In this document: positions 1-9,351 of the stretch, piece by piece
How the letters are laid out: the number at the start of each line of letters is the position of its first letter
How positions within the stretch are numbered: position 1 is the stretch's first letter
Source: Salinivibrio sp. ES.052
GTDB taxonomy: Bacteria > Pseudomonadota > Gammaproteobacteria > Enterobacterales > Vibrionaceae
DNA: 64,000 bases
NCBI RefSeq assembly: GCF_900141775.1
Contig: NZ_FSRI01000003.1
Location: 186,001 to 250,000 of the forward strand
Direction of reading: 5' to 3'
Notes under the pieces: generated by a model
What the model was told of the DNA's origin: nothing
Database searches by the model: none
The model's input: the letters and a program-made list of their open reading frames with translations, nothing else
Position numbers and translations under genes: made by a program

Positions 1-293
1 AGGGCCTGAATCGAGAGCGGACCAAATACTTCTTCGGGGGTGGAAAAGCGAGTCATCAAGTATTCAAAAAACTGGCTGTTATCAAACGCCTCTATTAAAC
101 GTTTGGCGATATAACTTTTTGCAATCCCGGGGGGGCCGAGCAAGAAGACACTTTCGCCAGCAAGCGCAGCTAGCAGACACATTTTGATCGTGTGTTCGCG
201 TTCGTAAACCCCACTAGATAGCGCATCAATAAGGCTAGCGATACGTTCCGGCAATAAAGCGCGGCGACTGACGGTGGCAAGGTTTTGAGGCAA
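1..293 (-). CDS. ravA: RavA, MoxR-family AAA+ ATPase (N-terminal part, cut by window start)
   Basis: Reading leftward, the frame stays open to the window edge and gives the first 97 or so residues of RavA. The Walker A region is visible as [10 protein letters not shown], followed by the conserved [22 protein letters not shown] stretch (from about residue 74) that continues past the edge; both match E. coli RavA closely. RavA is a hexameric ATPase working with the VWA-domain protein ViaA, whose gene would be expected beyond the window. No ATG or GTG lies between the upstream in-frame TAG and the Walker region. The best start is the TTG at 291-293, preceded by GCGGAG six bases upstream. Family assignment is strong; the TTG start is inferred. 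Confidence 0.86.
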   Translation of the reverse strand, partial: MPQNLATVSRRALLPERIASLIDALSSGVYEREHTIKMCLLAALAGESVFLLGPPGIAKSYIAKRLIEAFDNSQFFEYLMTRFSTPEEVFGPLSIQA

Positions 294-351
294 GTGGTAC
301 TCCGCTTTTAATGGCTAGGTATCGTATTCAACACGCTTGATCAAACAAAAC

Positions 352-403
352 GCCCCTCTGTTCGTTAACCATGGCAAATATGCTTTGTTTTGCCATTAGG
401 GGC
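352..403. repeat. Nested inverted repeat in the ravA leader
   Basis: GCCCCT (352-357) pairs with AGGGGC (398-403), and inside it ATGGCAAA (371-378) pairs with TTTGCCAT (389-396). The structure lies 59-110 bases upstream of the ravA start, in the 253-base gap between sseA and ravA. There is no T-run after it, so it is not a classic terminator on either strand. It could be an operator or an mRNA leader structure. Role unknown. Confidence 0.45.
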
Positions 404-485
404 TGACACTCCGTATGAAAAAAGCGCAATTCTGTAACCTAATATTACTTAATGTATGGATATATCATTAGCACACCTGCCAAAT

Positions 486-501
486 AGTGACATAGATCAC
501 C
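486..501. promoter_or_regulatory. CRP-like site upstream of ravA (weak)
   Basis: AGTGA-N6-TCACC matches the CRP half-site pattern TGTGA-N6-TCACA at 8 of 10 positions. It lies between the end of sseA and the start of ravA, about 190 bases from the ravA start. That is far for a direct activator, so the call is tentative. Confidence 0.28.
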
Positions 502-546
502 ATCAAGTCAATCTTGCGACACACCTCTTACTTAACTGGATACATG

Positions 547-1377
547 TTAACCCACTTTCACAACCGGCCAGTGTGCGTGACTTCCCCACTCGGCCCATGA
601 TCCATCGTAAACAGCAACAGGATAGGCAAAGTAATGCTCAGCGACGGCAGCCAAAATACACGCGGTTACCCCCGAGCCACAGCTCGCCACGTTGATCCGC
701 GTATCACTTAAGTGCGGTAACACAGTTAATCGCGCCTCATTCTCATTTATCACAAAGCCACGTGGGTCGGTTAACGTGGCAAAGGGAAGATTCGTGGCGC
801 CAGGCATATGGCCACTACGAATCCCCTCTCTCGGTTCAGGGACGTCGCCATAAAAGCGCGTTTCAGGGCGAACATCTATCACATTAATCGCGGCGAGCTT
901 ATCTGCCAACGTCGCACCATCGATGTAGCGATAAGGCTTAAACTGTGTCTGATAGGTGGCTTCTACGCGCGGCTGAGGCGGCGTATTATCAACCCCTCCC
1001 TCTGAGGCCATCCATGCCGGTAGTCCGCCATCGAGGATAAACACATTCTGATGGCCCATGACTTTACACATCCACCAAGCACGAGCAGCGGAGAAGAGTC
1101 CTTGGGTGTCATACACCACCAAGGTATCTTGTGAGGCAATACCTAGCTCTCCCAGGTGTTGGGCGAAACTTTCTTCATCGGGCAACATGTGAGGCAGGCT
1201 AGAAGACAGATCTTTAATACGCCCGTCAAAGTCAAAATAGACCGCGCCCGGTATTCGTCGTTGTTGCCATTCTTGAAAGCTGTCTCGAGAAACATCTGGC
1301 ATAAACCAACTGGCGTCTACGGGGATCACGGTATCGAGGCGCTGAGCCAGCCATTCGGCGGTTACAAACACTGACAT
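547..1377 (-). CDS. sseA: 3-mercaptopyruvate/thiosulfate sulfurtransferase (tandem rhodanese)
   Basis: A 276-residue protein of two rhodanese domains (roughly residues 8-130 and 155-272), the normal length for SseA. The active-site loop CGSGVTA, with the persulfide-carrying cysteine at about residue 233, is intact. Linker features such as GIRSGHMPGATNLPF and the C-terminal YDGSWAEWG match SseA/TUM1 proteins. These enzymes move sulfane sulfur from 3-mercaptopyruvate or thiosulfate to cyanide or thiols in the cytoplasm. The ATG is preceded by AGGAACCGTCAAA. The gene is divergent from the lipid A deacylase-like gene; the 138 bases between them must hold both promoters. Confidence 0.9.
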   Translation of the reverse strand: MSVFVTAEWLAQRLDTVIPVDASWFMPDVSRDSFQEWQQRRIPGAVYFDFDGRIKDLSSSLPHMLPDEESFAQHLGELGIASQDTLVVYDTQGLFSAARAWWMCKVMGHQNVFILDGGLPAWMASEGGVDNTPPQPRVEATYQTQFKPYRYIDGATLADKLAAINVIDVRPETRFYGDVPEPREGIRSGHMPGATNLPFATLTDPRGFVINENEARLTVLPHLSDTRINVASCGSGVTACILAAVAEHYFAYPVAVYDGSWAEWGSHAHWPVVKVG

Positions 1378-1515
1378 TTTGACGGTTCCTTTTCATCGTT
1401 GATTGACGGCTTACCACCCTTTCACAAGATATTGACCTTTCTCATCTGGTGTCAGCCTGCGTTTTTACTCATACTGAGAGCCTCGCATTGAAGATGCAAC
1501 TAAATGAGGATGTGA

Positions 1516-2499
1516 ATGACACCGTCTCGCGTGATCAGTGGCACTATTTTACTGTTTCCCACTATGCTACTTGCACCTAGCGCGGCCTTGGCGGCCGGCT
1601 TTGGGGTAACGATTGAAAACGACAGTCCATTGGGAGTCGACAACCAATACACCAGTGGCGTTTATGCGCACTGGCATGCAGATTGGTCGGACGATCTCAC
1701 TACTTCGTCAGTCACGCCTATCCGTTGGTTTGCCGAACAGCTCTCGCTCAATGAAGCGGCAAGGCAAGGTTGGAGTGTCGATATGGGGCAAATGATGTGG
1801 ACCCCTAACGATATTACCTATACCACGCCTCAACCCGAAGAGCGTCCCTATGCGGGGTTAATTTTTGTCGAGCCCGGTATCTACCAGCAAACGCCAGAAC
1901 GGGTTGATAAATGGTCACTGATGCTCGGTATGGTTGGCCCCGCCTCGCAAACGGAAGAAGGGCAATCTTACGTTCACGATTTGATTGACTCTCCCGATCC
2001 CAAAGGCTGGGACTACCAAGTAGAAAATACGCCAGTGGCGCAATTTGCTTATGAGCGCCATCAGCTCTTGCACCGTAGCGAGCATCAAGAATGGGGAGTC
2101 ACCGGGCGCGCGGATATTGGCAACTTCCGCAGTGAGCTTTCAGCCGGCCTTAGCTACCGTATTGGCCTTGACCTTGCCAATACTTTCGGCGGAATAAGCT
2201 TTGAGCCAGGTCGACACCTCGACAGCCGCTTGTTTGAAGCAAGTAAAAAAGGGGCATTCCTATACACCGCTGTTCAGGGGCGCTACCGCGCTAATGACAT
2301 CACCATCAATGGCGATAAGCCACCTGAGAATGCCGATATTGATATGACACACTGGCAAGCCAGTATCGCCGCGGGTCTCGCTTTTTATCAGCCTCGCTGG
2401 GGCACTGATGTGAGCGTAGTAATGCATTCTAAAGATTATGAGCAAGCTATTGATGATACGTATAGCTATGTGTCTTGGACAATGCATTACCGCTATTAA
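1516..2499 (+). CDS. lpxR: Lipid A deacylase LpxR-family outer membrane protein
   Basis: A 327-residue protein with a signal peptide (hydrophobic core about 9-25, cleavage after ALA) and many alternating beta-strand segments ending in an aromatic residue (HYRY at the C-terminus), as in a 12-strand outer-membrane barrel. Family hallmarks are present: GVTIENDS near the mature N-terminus, RPYAGLIF, and the YVHD...PKGWDYQ...YERH segment that carries the catalytic histidine region in LpxR. Known members remove the 3'-acyloxyacyl group of lipid A in a Ca-dependent reaction. The ATG is preceded by GAGGATGTGA. Function in this organism is inferred from family; the DUF2219 fold is clear. Confidence 0.8.
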   Translation: MTPSRVISGTILLFPTMLLAPSAALAAGFGVTIENDSPLGVDNQYTSGVYAHWHADWSDDLTTSSVTPIRWFAEQLSLNEAARQGWSVDMGQMMWTPNDITYTTPQPEERPYAGLIFVEPGIYQQTPERVDKWSLMLGMVGPASQTEEGQSYVHDLIDSPDPKGWDYQVENTPVAQFAYERHQLLHRSEHQEWGVTGRADIGNFRSELSAGLSYRIGLDLANTFGGISFEPGRHLDSRLFEASKKGAFLYTAVQGRYRANDITINGDKPPENADIDMTHWQASIAAGLAFYQPRWGTDVSVVMHSKDYEQAIDDTYSYVSWTMHYRY

Positions 2500-2526
2500 A
2501 TACGCCCCCTGATATGGCCACTATTG

Positions 2527-3390
2527 TTACGTGGCCGTCTCCATCTTCTCTACGAACTGAGACTTCGGTTTGTCTGTTAATTTCATCAATACTAAGGACG
2601 CTAAGATCATCGCTATCCCAACCCATTGGAGTGGCTGTAAGGTTTCATTGATCCACAATACACCGAGCGTCACCGCCGTGAGTGGATTAAGAAACATAAT
2701 GATGGACTGACGGTTAGGGCCAAGCACGGTGATTGACCGTATATAAGCCCAATAACCCACCGCGGTATTAAGTAAAATAACCCATACGAGTCCAGGTAAA
2801 GCCTGCACGGTGATCGCTTGAGGTGGACCCGCCACGAGCCAAGCAAACGGAATCAGCATCAACCCTCCCAACACTAACTGCCACGCGGTTAAGCCAAAAA
2901 TATCTTTCGCTTCCCAACGCTTCATCCACAGTGTCGATTGTGCAACAAAGAAGGTCGCTAGTAACATCGCTCCCGCCCCGATCCAGTCAATATCTGTGGA
3001 CGGATTCAGCAACAAACCCACCCCCAATAGCCCGAGTAATGCCAAGCTAAGCAGCTTAGGCTCTGGCCGTTTTCCCTCGGTTAACCACTGCAATAACATC
3101 AGGACTAGCGGCAAGGTGGCGCCTAAGGTGCCGGCCACAGCCCCCGGTAGGCGATATGCCGCGATAAATAGCAGTAAAAAGAACGCCGCAATATTGAAAA
3201 AACTCACCGCCAGCATTCTCGGTAAACTCAGCGGTAAACCACGACGACTAATCACTAACATCAGCAAGCCTGCAGGCAACGCGCGCCAAACGGCCATCCA
3301 ATAGGGCGAGAGGTCACCAAGGAATAAGGCCACGGCTGAATACGTACTTCCCCAAAAAATAGGTGCGAGAATGGCAATAAAATAGTGCAT
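2527..3390 (-). CDS. EamA/DMT-superfamily exporter
   Basis: A 287-residue integral membrane protein with about ten hydrophobic helices arranged as two EamA repeats. FWGSTYSAVALFLGDLSPYWMAVWRALPAG starts the first repeat, and the second ends in NPLTAVTLGVLWINETLQPLQWVGIAMI. Members export small metabolites or amino acids across the inner membrane; substrate cannot be told here. The start at 3388-3390 is chosen because GGAGAG lies six bases upstream; a longer frame begins 60 bases earlier without a good site. It converges on the lipid A deacylase-like gene with a 27-base gap. Confidence 0.82.
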   Translation of the reverse strand: MHYFIAILAPIFWGSTYSAVALFLGDLSPYWMAVWRALPAGLLMLVISRRGLPLSLPRMLAVSFFNIAAFFLLLFIAAYRLPGAVAGTLGATLPLVLMLLQWLTEGKRPEPKLLSLALLGLLGVGLLLNPSTDIDWIGAGAMLLATFFVAQSTLWMKRWEAKDIFGLTAWQLVLGGLMLIPFAWLVAGPPQAITVQALPGLVWVILLNTAVGYWAYIRSITVLGPNRQSIIMFLNPLTAVTLGVLWINETLQPLQWVGIAMILASLVLMKLTDKPKSQFVEKMETAT

Positions 3391-3549
3391 TGTGGCTCTC
3401 CATTTGTCTTCATATGAAGATACATTAGCCGTCAAATTGATCAACATCAAGTATCTTTATTGAAAGATAAATATCTACAGAGGGTAAAAGCCCGTTCAAT
3501 GGCAAGGAACTGCTATTCTTATTGATTGGTAAAACAGAGGGATACTAAA

Positions 3550-4089
3550 ATGATAAACACCGAAAATGCAGTCGTCTTATTGGTTGATGTGCAAGGTAAG
3601 TTGGCGCAAAAAGTAGCAGGCAGTGAAGACCTACACCAAAAAATCGCGCAGTTACTGCGTGCATGCCAGCACTTTGATGTGCCCGTGGTTTGGGTTGAAC
3701 AGCTGCCCAATAAGCTCGGTCCAACGACCTCATCCTTGGCTGACTTAATGCCAAATAATACACCCATTGCGAAGCAAACGTTCAGCGCTTACGCCCATCC
3801 TGAGGTAGAAAAAAACCTGACAGAGCTTAACCGCAAACAAGTCATACTGTGCGGAATTGAAACACATATTTGTGTCTATCAAACCGCCTGCGACTTACTG
3901 AGAGAACACTATCATGTCCACGTAGTCACCGATGCAACCTCATCTTGCCAATCCTCGCATTATCACAGCGGTATTACGATGATGCGACAACATGGTGCCT
4001 GGATAACCGTGGTTGAAGCCTTGTTATTTGAATGGCAACAACAGGCAGGCGAACCAGACTTCAAATCATTTCTCTCATTGATTAACTAA
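3550..4089 (+). CDS. Isochorismatase-family cysteine hydrolase
   Basis: A 179-residue cytoplasmic hydrolase of the isochorismatase fold. The catalytic Asp is in VVLLVDVQGKLA near the N-terminus, and the nucleophilic Cys is in LCGIETHICVYQTACDLL, near residue 110. The size and motifs resemble YcaC-type single-domain members, whose substrates are mostly unknown. The ATG at 3550 follows AGAGGGATACTAAA; an in-frame TTG 24 bases upstream is less likely. It stands alone, divergent from the EamA gene and 167 bases ahead of proX. Confidence 0.8.
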   Translation: MINTENAVVLLVDVQGKLAQKVAGSEDLHQKIAQLLRACQHFDVPVVWVEQLPNKLGPTTSSLADLMPNNTPIAKQTFSAYAHPEVEKNLTELNRKQVILCGIETHICVYQTACDLLREHYHVHVVTDATSSCQSSHYHSGITMMRQHGAWITVVEALLFEWQQQAGEPDFKSFLSLIN

Positions 4090-4168
4090 CGGGCATATCG
4101 CCTCTTAGATCTCGACGGCACATCGGGATAACCAGCCACCATAACCCCAATGATGAACATAAAGTTTG

Positions 4169-4184
4169 TGTGGTTCGTATCACA
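4169..4184. promoter_or_regulatory. Candidate CRP site upstream of proX
   Basis: TGTGG-TTCGTA-TCACA matches the CRP consensus at 9 of 10 half-site bases, with the usual six-base spacer. It sits 72 bases before the proX ATG, with a TAATAT -10-like element in between (about 4215), a plausible activator or repressor position. The same bases also form a seven-pair hairpin, so an RNA role is not excluded. Confidence 0.45.
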
Positions 4185-4256
4185 CTACCAGCCCTAACAT
4201 TTTCATTAGTGGTCTAATATTATTTGTGACACATGTTTGAAAAGGAAAGGAAGCAT

Positions 4257-5252
4257 ATGTACAAACGATTACTTTCTGCCGCTGTTCTCTCGCTCTCGGC
4301 GTTATCGGCCAGTGCGGACGATCATAACTGTGGCAAAGTCACCATCGCTGACATGAATTGGAACTCTGCCAGCCTGATTGCCAACATCGATCAGTTTATT
4401 TTGGAGCATGGCTACGGCTGTGATGCCGAGCTTGTCCCTGGCGATACCATGCCAACGGGCACCTCGATGATCGAAAAAGGTGAGCCGGATATTGCGCCAG
4501 AGTACTGGAGTAACTCCATGCGTAAAGGCCTACAAAGAGGCATTGACGAAGGCCGTATTCGCTATGCAGGGAAAGCGTTTGTGGAAGGCGGTGAAGAGGG
4601 ATTTTGGATACCAAAATACATGGTAGAACAACACCCTGAGCTGAAAACCATTTCGGGCATCAAAGCCAATGCTGATTTATTCCCTCATCCAGAAGATGCC
4701 TCCAAGTCCGCATTTTATGGCTGCCCTGCTGGTTGGAGCTGCCAAATAACGTCAGAGAACCAGTTTGAAGCACTCAACCTTGCTGACAGTGGGTTTGAAA
4801 TTGTCGATCCGGGTTCAGGTGCTGGCTTAGCGGGCTCGATTGCGAAGGCTTATGAGCGCGAAGAAGCGTGGTTCGGTTACTATTGGGCACCGACTGCTGT
4901 ACTAGGTAAATATGACATGGTAAAAGTGGACTTTGAGACCGGTACGGACGTACAGCATTACAAGGATTGTATTACCTCAAATGATTGTATGACACCTAAA
5001 GCGACTATGTATCCGGCAGCTGACGTTGATACCGTGGTGACTGAGCGCTTCGCTACGCGTGCACCAGACGCACTTACCTATATAGAAACCCGTGGTTTTA
5101 CCAACGACCAGATGAACCGTTTATTGGCATGGATGGAAAACAATCAAGCTGATGGTGAATATGCCATGACCAACTTCCTCATTAATCATGAAGAGATTTG
5201 GACCCAATGGGTGCCCAGTGATGTCGCAGAAAAAGTAAAAAACGCGTTATAA
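4257..5252 (+). CDS. proX: Glycine betaine/proline ABC transporter periplasmic binding protein
   Basis: A 331-residue protein with a clear signal peptide (MYKRLLSAAVLSLSALSASA, cleavage before DD). The mature part is an OpuAC-type binding protein. Tryptophan and tyrosine segments expected to form the aromatic cage for quaternary ammonium groups are seen as MNWNS, EYWSNSM and WFGYYW. Several cysteine pairs (e.g. GCPAGWSC, DCITSNDC) suggest periplasmic disulfides. The ATG follows AAGGAAAGGAAG. First gene of proX-proW-proV, the reverse of the E. coli proVWX order. Product delivers compatible solutes to the ProWV permease. Confidence 0.9.
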   Translation: MYKRLLSAAVLSLSALSASADDHNCGKVTIADMNWNSASLIANIDQFILEHGYGCDAELVPGDTMPTGTSMIEKGEPDIAPEYWSNSMRKGLQRGIDEGRIRYAGKAFVEGGEEGFWIPKYMVEQHPELKTISGIKANADLFPHPEDASKSAFYGCPAGWSCQITSENQFEALNLADSGFEIVDPGSGAGLAGSIAKAYEREEAWFGYYWAPTAVLGKYDMVKVDFETGTDVQHYKDCITSNDCMTPKATMYPAADVDTVVTERFATRAPDALTYIETRGFTNDQMNRLLAWMENNQADGEYAMTNFLINHEEIWTQWVPSDVAEKVKNAL

Positions 5253-5261
5253 CCCAAAATG

Positions 5262-5289
5262 GCCAGCGCAGAGCTGCCGCTGCGCTGGC
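5262..5289 (+). promoter_or_regulatory. Intercistronic hairpin between proX and proW
   Basis: GCCAGCGCAG (5262-5271) and CTGCGCTGGC (5280-5289) form a perfect ten-pair stem with an eight-base loop, ten bases after the proX stop. There is no T-run, so transcription can continue. Such stems often protect the upstream mRNA and keep a binding protein in excess over its permease. It also argues against starting proW inside this region. Confidence 0.7.
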
Positions 5290-5318
5290 TCTCCTTAAGC
5301 AGTATAGGAATAATAACA

Positions 5319-6215
5319 ATGGCTGATTCTTGGCTAACGGATGTGCCAGAAATGAGCAGGCGCGACTTGCTCACAATACGACAAACGCTTGATGGTGCTT
5401 ACCGTAACTTTTCCCGCGAATATGGTGAAGGCATCGAAGCCTTCTTTGACCCTCTCCTCCACTTTCTTGTTTGGTTCGAAGACTTACTCCTCGCCACACC
5501 TTGGTGGCTGGTCATTGCTGTACTCGCTGGTATTGCCTATCTCGCCAGTCGTTCTTGGAAACTCCCCGCGGCTGTAGTGATCTCTTTCACTCTCATTGGT
5601 TACCTTGGGATGTGGGAAGACACCATGAGCACCATGAGTATCATTTTGGTCTGTACCCTAGTCGCTATTGGTGTGGGGGTGCCGATAGGCATTGCGATGT
5701 CAAAGTCCAATCGTACTCAGGCTGTCGTCACACCATTGCTCGATATCATGCAAACCATGCCCGCCTTTGTGTACTTAATTCCGGTGGTCATGTTATTAGG
5801 TATTGGCAAGATCCCGGGGGTTATTGCCGTGGTCATTTATGCCATTCCGCCGGTTATTCGCTTGACGAATCTTGGTATCCGGTTAGTCGACAAAGATGTG
5901 TTAGAGGCAGCAACAGCCTACGGCGCTAATGGTTTTCAGCGTTTATTCCAGATCCAGCTACCACTGGCAATGCCAACGATTATGGCGGGCATTAACCAAA
6001 CCATCATGATGGCACTGGCAATGGTAGTCATCGCATCGATGATTGGCGTCTCGGGTCTTGGGCAACCTGTACTTAAGTCAATAACCAACCAATACTTTAC
6101 CTTAGGTCTTCTCAACGGCCTCGCGATTGTCGTGATTGCGATTATTTTCGACCGCGTGTCGCAAAGCTACGCCAAACGCTCTCAGCTGCATCTCAAAGGA
6201 GGTGACCATGACTAA
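5319..6215 (+). CDS. proW: Glycine betaine/proline ABC transporter permease
   Basis: A 298-residue permease with an N-terminal soluble/amphipathic segment and about six or seven membrane helices from roughly residue 65 onward. The EAA loop that docks on the ATPase is seen as EAATAYGANGFQRLFQIQLP, followed by PTIMAGINQTIMMALAMVV as in ProW/OpuAB. The ATG at 5319 is chosen because AGGA lies upstream and the hairpin at 5262-5289 occupies the alternative start at 5259. It overlaps proV by eight bases, indicating translational coupling. Confidence 0.88.
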   Translation: MADSWLTDVPEMSRRDLLTIRQTLDGAYRNFSREYGEGIEAFFDPLLHFLVWFEDLLLATPWWLVIAVLAGIAYLASRSWKLPAAVVISFTLIGYLGMWEDTMSTMSIILVCTLVAIGVGVPIGIAMSKSNRTQAVVTPLLDIMQTMPAFVYLIPVVMLLGIGKIPGVIAVVIYAIPPVIRLTNLGIRLVDKDVLEAATAYGANGFQRLFQIQLPLAMPTIMAGINQTIMMALAMVVIASMIGVSGLGQPVLKSITNQYFTLGLLNGLAIVVIAIIFDRVSQSYAKRSQLHLKGGDHD

Positions 6216-7446
6216 GCCAGCTCAATATACCTTAATTGAGATCCAAGGTCTGTATAAAGTCTTTGGCGACCATCCGCAAAAAGTCATGCCAGACGTCAAG
6301 GCAGGGAAAAGTAAAGACGCTCTGTTACACGAAACGGGACACACCATTGGGCTCAGTGACATTAACCTGTCTATTCGACGTGGCGAGGTATTTGTGATCA
6401 TGGGGCTATCGGGTTCGGGAAAATCGACCTTAATTCGTCATTTCAACCGTTTGATCGATCCCACCGAGGGTGAAATCCGCGTCGAAGGTACCGATATCAT
6501 GAAGCACGCGCAAAAAGAGCTGCAGACGTTTCGACGCCATAAGATGTCCATGGTGTTCCAGCGCTTTGGCCTACTCCCGCACCGTACAGTGAAAGAGAAC
6601 GTTGGCTTCGGTTTACGTATTCAAGGCGAAGGGAAAGCGCAACGCGATAAAAAAGCGGAGCAATGGCTGTCGACTGTGGGTCTCGACGGCTACGCCGATC
6701 AGTACCCGGCGCAATTATCTGGCGGCCAACAACAACGTGTCGGCCTTGCACGCGCCCTCTGCACGGATGCGGAAATATTGCTGATGGATGAAGCATTCTC
6801 TGCGCTTGACCCCCTGATTCGTAGCGAGATGCAAGACCAGTTGATTGAATTGCAGGAAAAGCTGCACAAAACCATCATTTTTATCACTCACGATCTCGAC
6901 GAGGCGCTGAGGCTTGGTGACCGTATTGCCATTTTACGTGATGGTAAGCTGGTACAAATGGGTGAGCCTGTCGATATCTTGCTCCAACCGGCCGATGACT
7001 ATGTCGAAGCCTTCGTTAAAGACGTTAACCGTGCTCGAGCACTCACTGTGGAAACCGTGATGCAGCCACAAATCTGTCGTATCAGTGCCCACACCATTGG
7101 CGATGCGATCCAGCAGATGCGTCAGCAAAAAACCAATTATGGCTACTACATCACTGAAAAGGGCTATCAAGGCACCTTGAGTGAGAAAGCATTGAGTGAC
7201 AAAGACCCAAGCGGCGATATCGAGGCAAGCTTACTCGAAAACGTTCCCGCCATTGACCAAGACTCTTTATTAGAAACCGTGATCCCAGATACGTTGGAGT
7301 CAAAATGGCCGCTGCCCGTCTTTGATAATCAAGGGGAGCTGATCGGGCATCTATCAAGACAAACCGTGGCAAACATCCTCAGTGAGAGTGGTCAAAAATC
7401 TTCTGCGATATCGGACGATCCAGACTCGCCCAAAAAAGCCAGTTAA
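6208..7446 (+). CDS. proV: Glycine betaine/proline ABC transporter ATP-binding subunit
   Basis: A 412-residue ATPase. Walker A GLSGSGKST is at residues 66-74, the Q-loop is in VFQRFGL, the signature is LSGGQQQRVGLARAL, Walker B is ILLMDEAFSALDP, and the switch histidine is in THDLDEA. After the ATPase domain there is a C-terminal region with two CBS-like halves (about 270-395), the osmosensing module of OpuA/ProU ATPases. The ATG is preceded by AAAGGAGGTGACC, a near-perfect ribosome binding site that lies inside the end of proW. The protein energises betaine uptake with ProX and ProW under salt stress. Confidence 0.92.
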   Translation: MTKPAQYTLIEIQGLYKVFGDHPQKVMPDVKAGKSKDALLHETGHTIGLSDINLSIRRGEVFVIMGLSGSGKSTLIRHFNRLIDPTEGEIRVEGTDIMKHAQKELQTFRRHKMSMVFQRFGLLPHRTVKENVGFGLRIQGEGKAQRDKKAEQWLSTVGLDGYADQYPAQLSGGQQQRVGLARALCTDAEILLMDEAFSALDPLIRSEMQDQLIELQEKLHKTIIFITHDLDEALRLGDRIAILRDGKLVQMGEPVDILLQPADDYVEAFVKDVNRARALTVETVMQPQICRISAHTIGDAIQQMRQQKTNYGYYITEKGYQGTLSEKALSDKDPSGDIEASLLENVPAIDQDSLLETVIPDTLESKWPLPVFDNQGELIGHLSRQTVANILSESGQKSSAISDDPDSPKKAS

Positions 7447-7475
7447 CAGGCAACGCGACGTCATTGTCTGTGAAA

Positions 7476-7503
7476 GCGTCCCGTTCAGTCGGGGCGTTTT
7501 TTT
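7476..7503 (+). terminator. Rho-independent terminator of proXWV
   Basis: GCGTCCCG pairs with CGGGGCGT (two G-T wobbles) around the loop TTCAGT, followed by seven T residues. It lies 30 bases after the proV stop. Confidence 0.8.
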
Positions 7504-7666
7504 CTTCTCGTCGCTGTTTTTCTGCTCTTTTTCATCACAACCCCTGTCCGCCTCCGCGCGATGTGTTCACTCCCACATCACACTACTGATACACCTGTCA
7601 TTCTTCTGAAACAGTGACACCCTAACCTGCGGCGCATCATTGGATTGGCAGTTAACAGGAAGTATC

Positions 7667-9265
7667 ATGAGCGTAAGACAGCGATTACTGATCGCCTTCA
7701 CCCTCTTCATCGCCTCAACCATCGGACTAGGCAGTCTCGCACTTTGGATATCGGCTCGCTCCGCGGACGCCTCAGCCGAATATGTAAATCATCAACTTCC
7801 CGAAGTATGGGCGCTTTTAGCCCTTGAGCGTGATCACCGCGATCTCGTCAATCTGTCGCAAAAAATCAAAGCACAAGTCTTGTTCTGGAACGAGATCACC
7901 CCTGAATTTGAAAAGCTTCAGCAGCGTTATCAACAGGGCTGGCAAGCCTTGTCACAGTATCCGTCTTTGTCGGACTGGCGCGCCGAACAGCGAGAAGGCA
8001 AAAAGAAGTTCGACCAATATCTCACCAAGCTTGCTAAAACGGTCGACAGTAAGAGCTTTTACGATGCGGGGCGTCTCGTGGACTTTGACCTCTACCCTGC
8101 CGTTGACCCCATGTTAGCGGCCATCAACGACAAGCTGACCGAGCGTCAAGATAACGCGAAAAGCTCTGCCGGCGCGCTTATTACCTTTTTGAATCAGCAA
8201 TCGAATATTGTCTATGTTGGCTGTGGGATAACCCTATTACTTGCCTTGGTGCTCATGACCTGGCTACGAAAAACCGTGGTGGTACGCCTGGATCATATTG
8301 CCACGTCCCTGACGGATATCGACCAGCGCTCCGATCTCTCCATGCGTTTGTCCGATAAATATCGAGATGAGGTCAGTGCCGTCGCTCGGGCATCAAATAA
8401 CTTGCTCGATAAGTTCAGTTACTTTGTCACCGATATACAATCGCGAACATCAGCGCTGGATCAACAGTCAGATACGTTAGACCAGCAAAGCACGCAAGTG
8501 GCGACGATCAACAAGCAAACACGCAAAAACGTCAACGATGTCGCGCAGTCACTCACGGTGATGGAAGGCGCAACCACAGAAATCGCCAACGCCATTCATG
8601 ACACCCGTGAATACATCGGCAAAGTCTCTCAGGACAACGATGAAATTCAAACGCAAATGAGCGCGACAGAAGCCTCAATTGCCCATAGCGTTAAAGTCGT
8701 TGAAAACGTGTCGAGTACCATGGCAACGTTGAAACAAACCAGCAACCAAATTGCTGGCGTCATGGATGTGATCGAGAGCATTGCCGAGCAAACCAACTTG
8801 CTTGCCCTCAATGCCGCGATTGAAGCAGCTCGCGCCGGTGAGTATGGCCGGGGTTTTGCGGTTGTCGCCGATGAAGTAAGAGGCTTATCTCAACGTACAG
8901 CACAATCGACGGGAGATATCCGTAACTGGATTAACGATCTGCTAGGCCAAGTTGATACCGCCAGCACTCTCCTCAAGGAGACTCAATCTGCCAGTGCCGA
9001 TAACCACCAAGCCAGCATCCGGCTGCAAAGCTATCTGGGTGACATGCACACTACCTTCCAAGGGCTGGAACAGCTCAGCGCAGAAGTTGAAGCCGCATTG
9101 GATTCACAACACAAAGAAATCGCCCATCTCACTGAGCAGCGTCGCGCGCTCAAGCAGGGTAGCCAATCGCTCACCGATGCCATCGATACCACCAGCGATG
9201 TGAGTGGTCAGTTGAGCCAGCAATCCAGCGCATTGACGCAATTAACTGATCAATTTCAAACCTAG
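7667..9265 (+). CDS. Methyl-accepting chemotaxis protein with helical-bundle type periplasmic domain
   Basis: A 532-residue chemoreceptor. One membrane helix is near residues 7-28 and a second near 178-200 ([19 protein letters not shown]). Between them is an all-helical, Gln/Lys/Asp-rich periplasmic domain of about 150 residues, suggesting a four-helix-bundle sensor. A HAMP segment follows, then a long coiled coil whose hairpin tip is [32 protein letters not shown]. No C-terminal pentapeptide for CheR is seen. The ATG at 7667 follows CAGGAAGTATC. Ligand unknown. Single-gene unit. Confidence 0.9.
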   Translation: MSVRQRLLIAFTLFIASTIGLGSLALWISARSADASAEYVNHQLPEVWALLALERDHRDLVNLSQKIKAQVLFWNEITPEFEKLQQRYQQGWQALSQYPSLSDWRAEQREGKKKFDQYLTKLAKTVDSKSFYDAGRLVDFDLYPAVDPMLAAINDKLTERQDNAKSSAGALITFLNQQSNIVYVGCGITLLLALVLMTWLRKTVVVRLDHIATSLTDIDQRSDLSMRLSDKYRDEVSAVARASNNLLDKFSYFVTDIQSRTSALDQQSDTLDQQSTQVATINKQTRKNVNDVAQSLTVMEGATTEIANAIHDTREYIGKVSQDNDEIQTQMSATEASIAHSVKVVENVSSTMATLKQTSNQIAGVMDVIESIAEQTNLLALNAAIEAARAGEYGRGFAVVADEVRGLSQRTAQSTGDIRNWINDLLGQVDTASTLLKETQSASADNHQASIRLQSYLGDMHTTFQGLEQLSAEVEAALDSQHKEIAHLTEQRRALKQGSQSLTDAIDTTSDVSGQLSQQSSALTQLTDQFQT

Positions 9266-9310
9266 AGGCATGTTGTGATAACGCGATCTCACGCCCTTCA
9301 TCGAGTCTAA

Positions 9311-9338
9311 GAAAGAAAGCGCCCTCGCTGAAGGGGCT
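9311..9338 (-). terminator. Likely terminator of metC
   Basis: Read on the minus strand, AGCCCCT pairs with AGGGCGCT (one bulged base) around TCAGCG, followed by TTCTTTCTT. It lies 14 bases past the metC stop, so it fits metC rather than the chemoreceptor gene. Confidence 0.5.
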
Positions 9339-9351
9339 CCTTCCCTCTTAA

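Noticed and set aside
3526-3549. TTG-initiated longer form of the isochorismatase-like protein
   Set aside because: ATG 3550 has its SD within this stretch, so the stretch is leader rather than coding.
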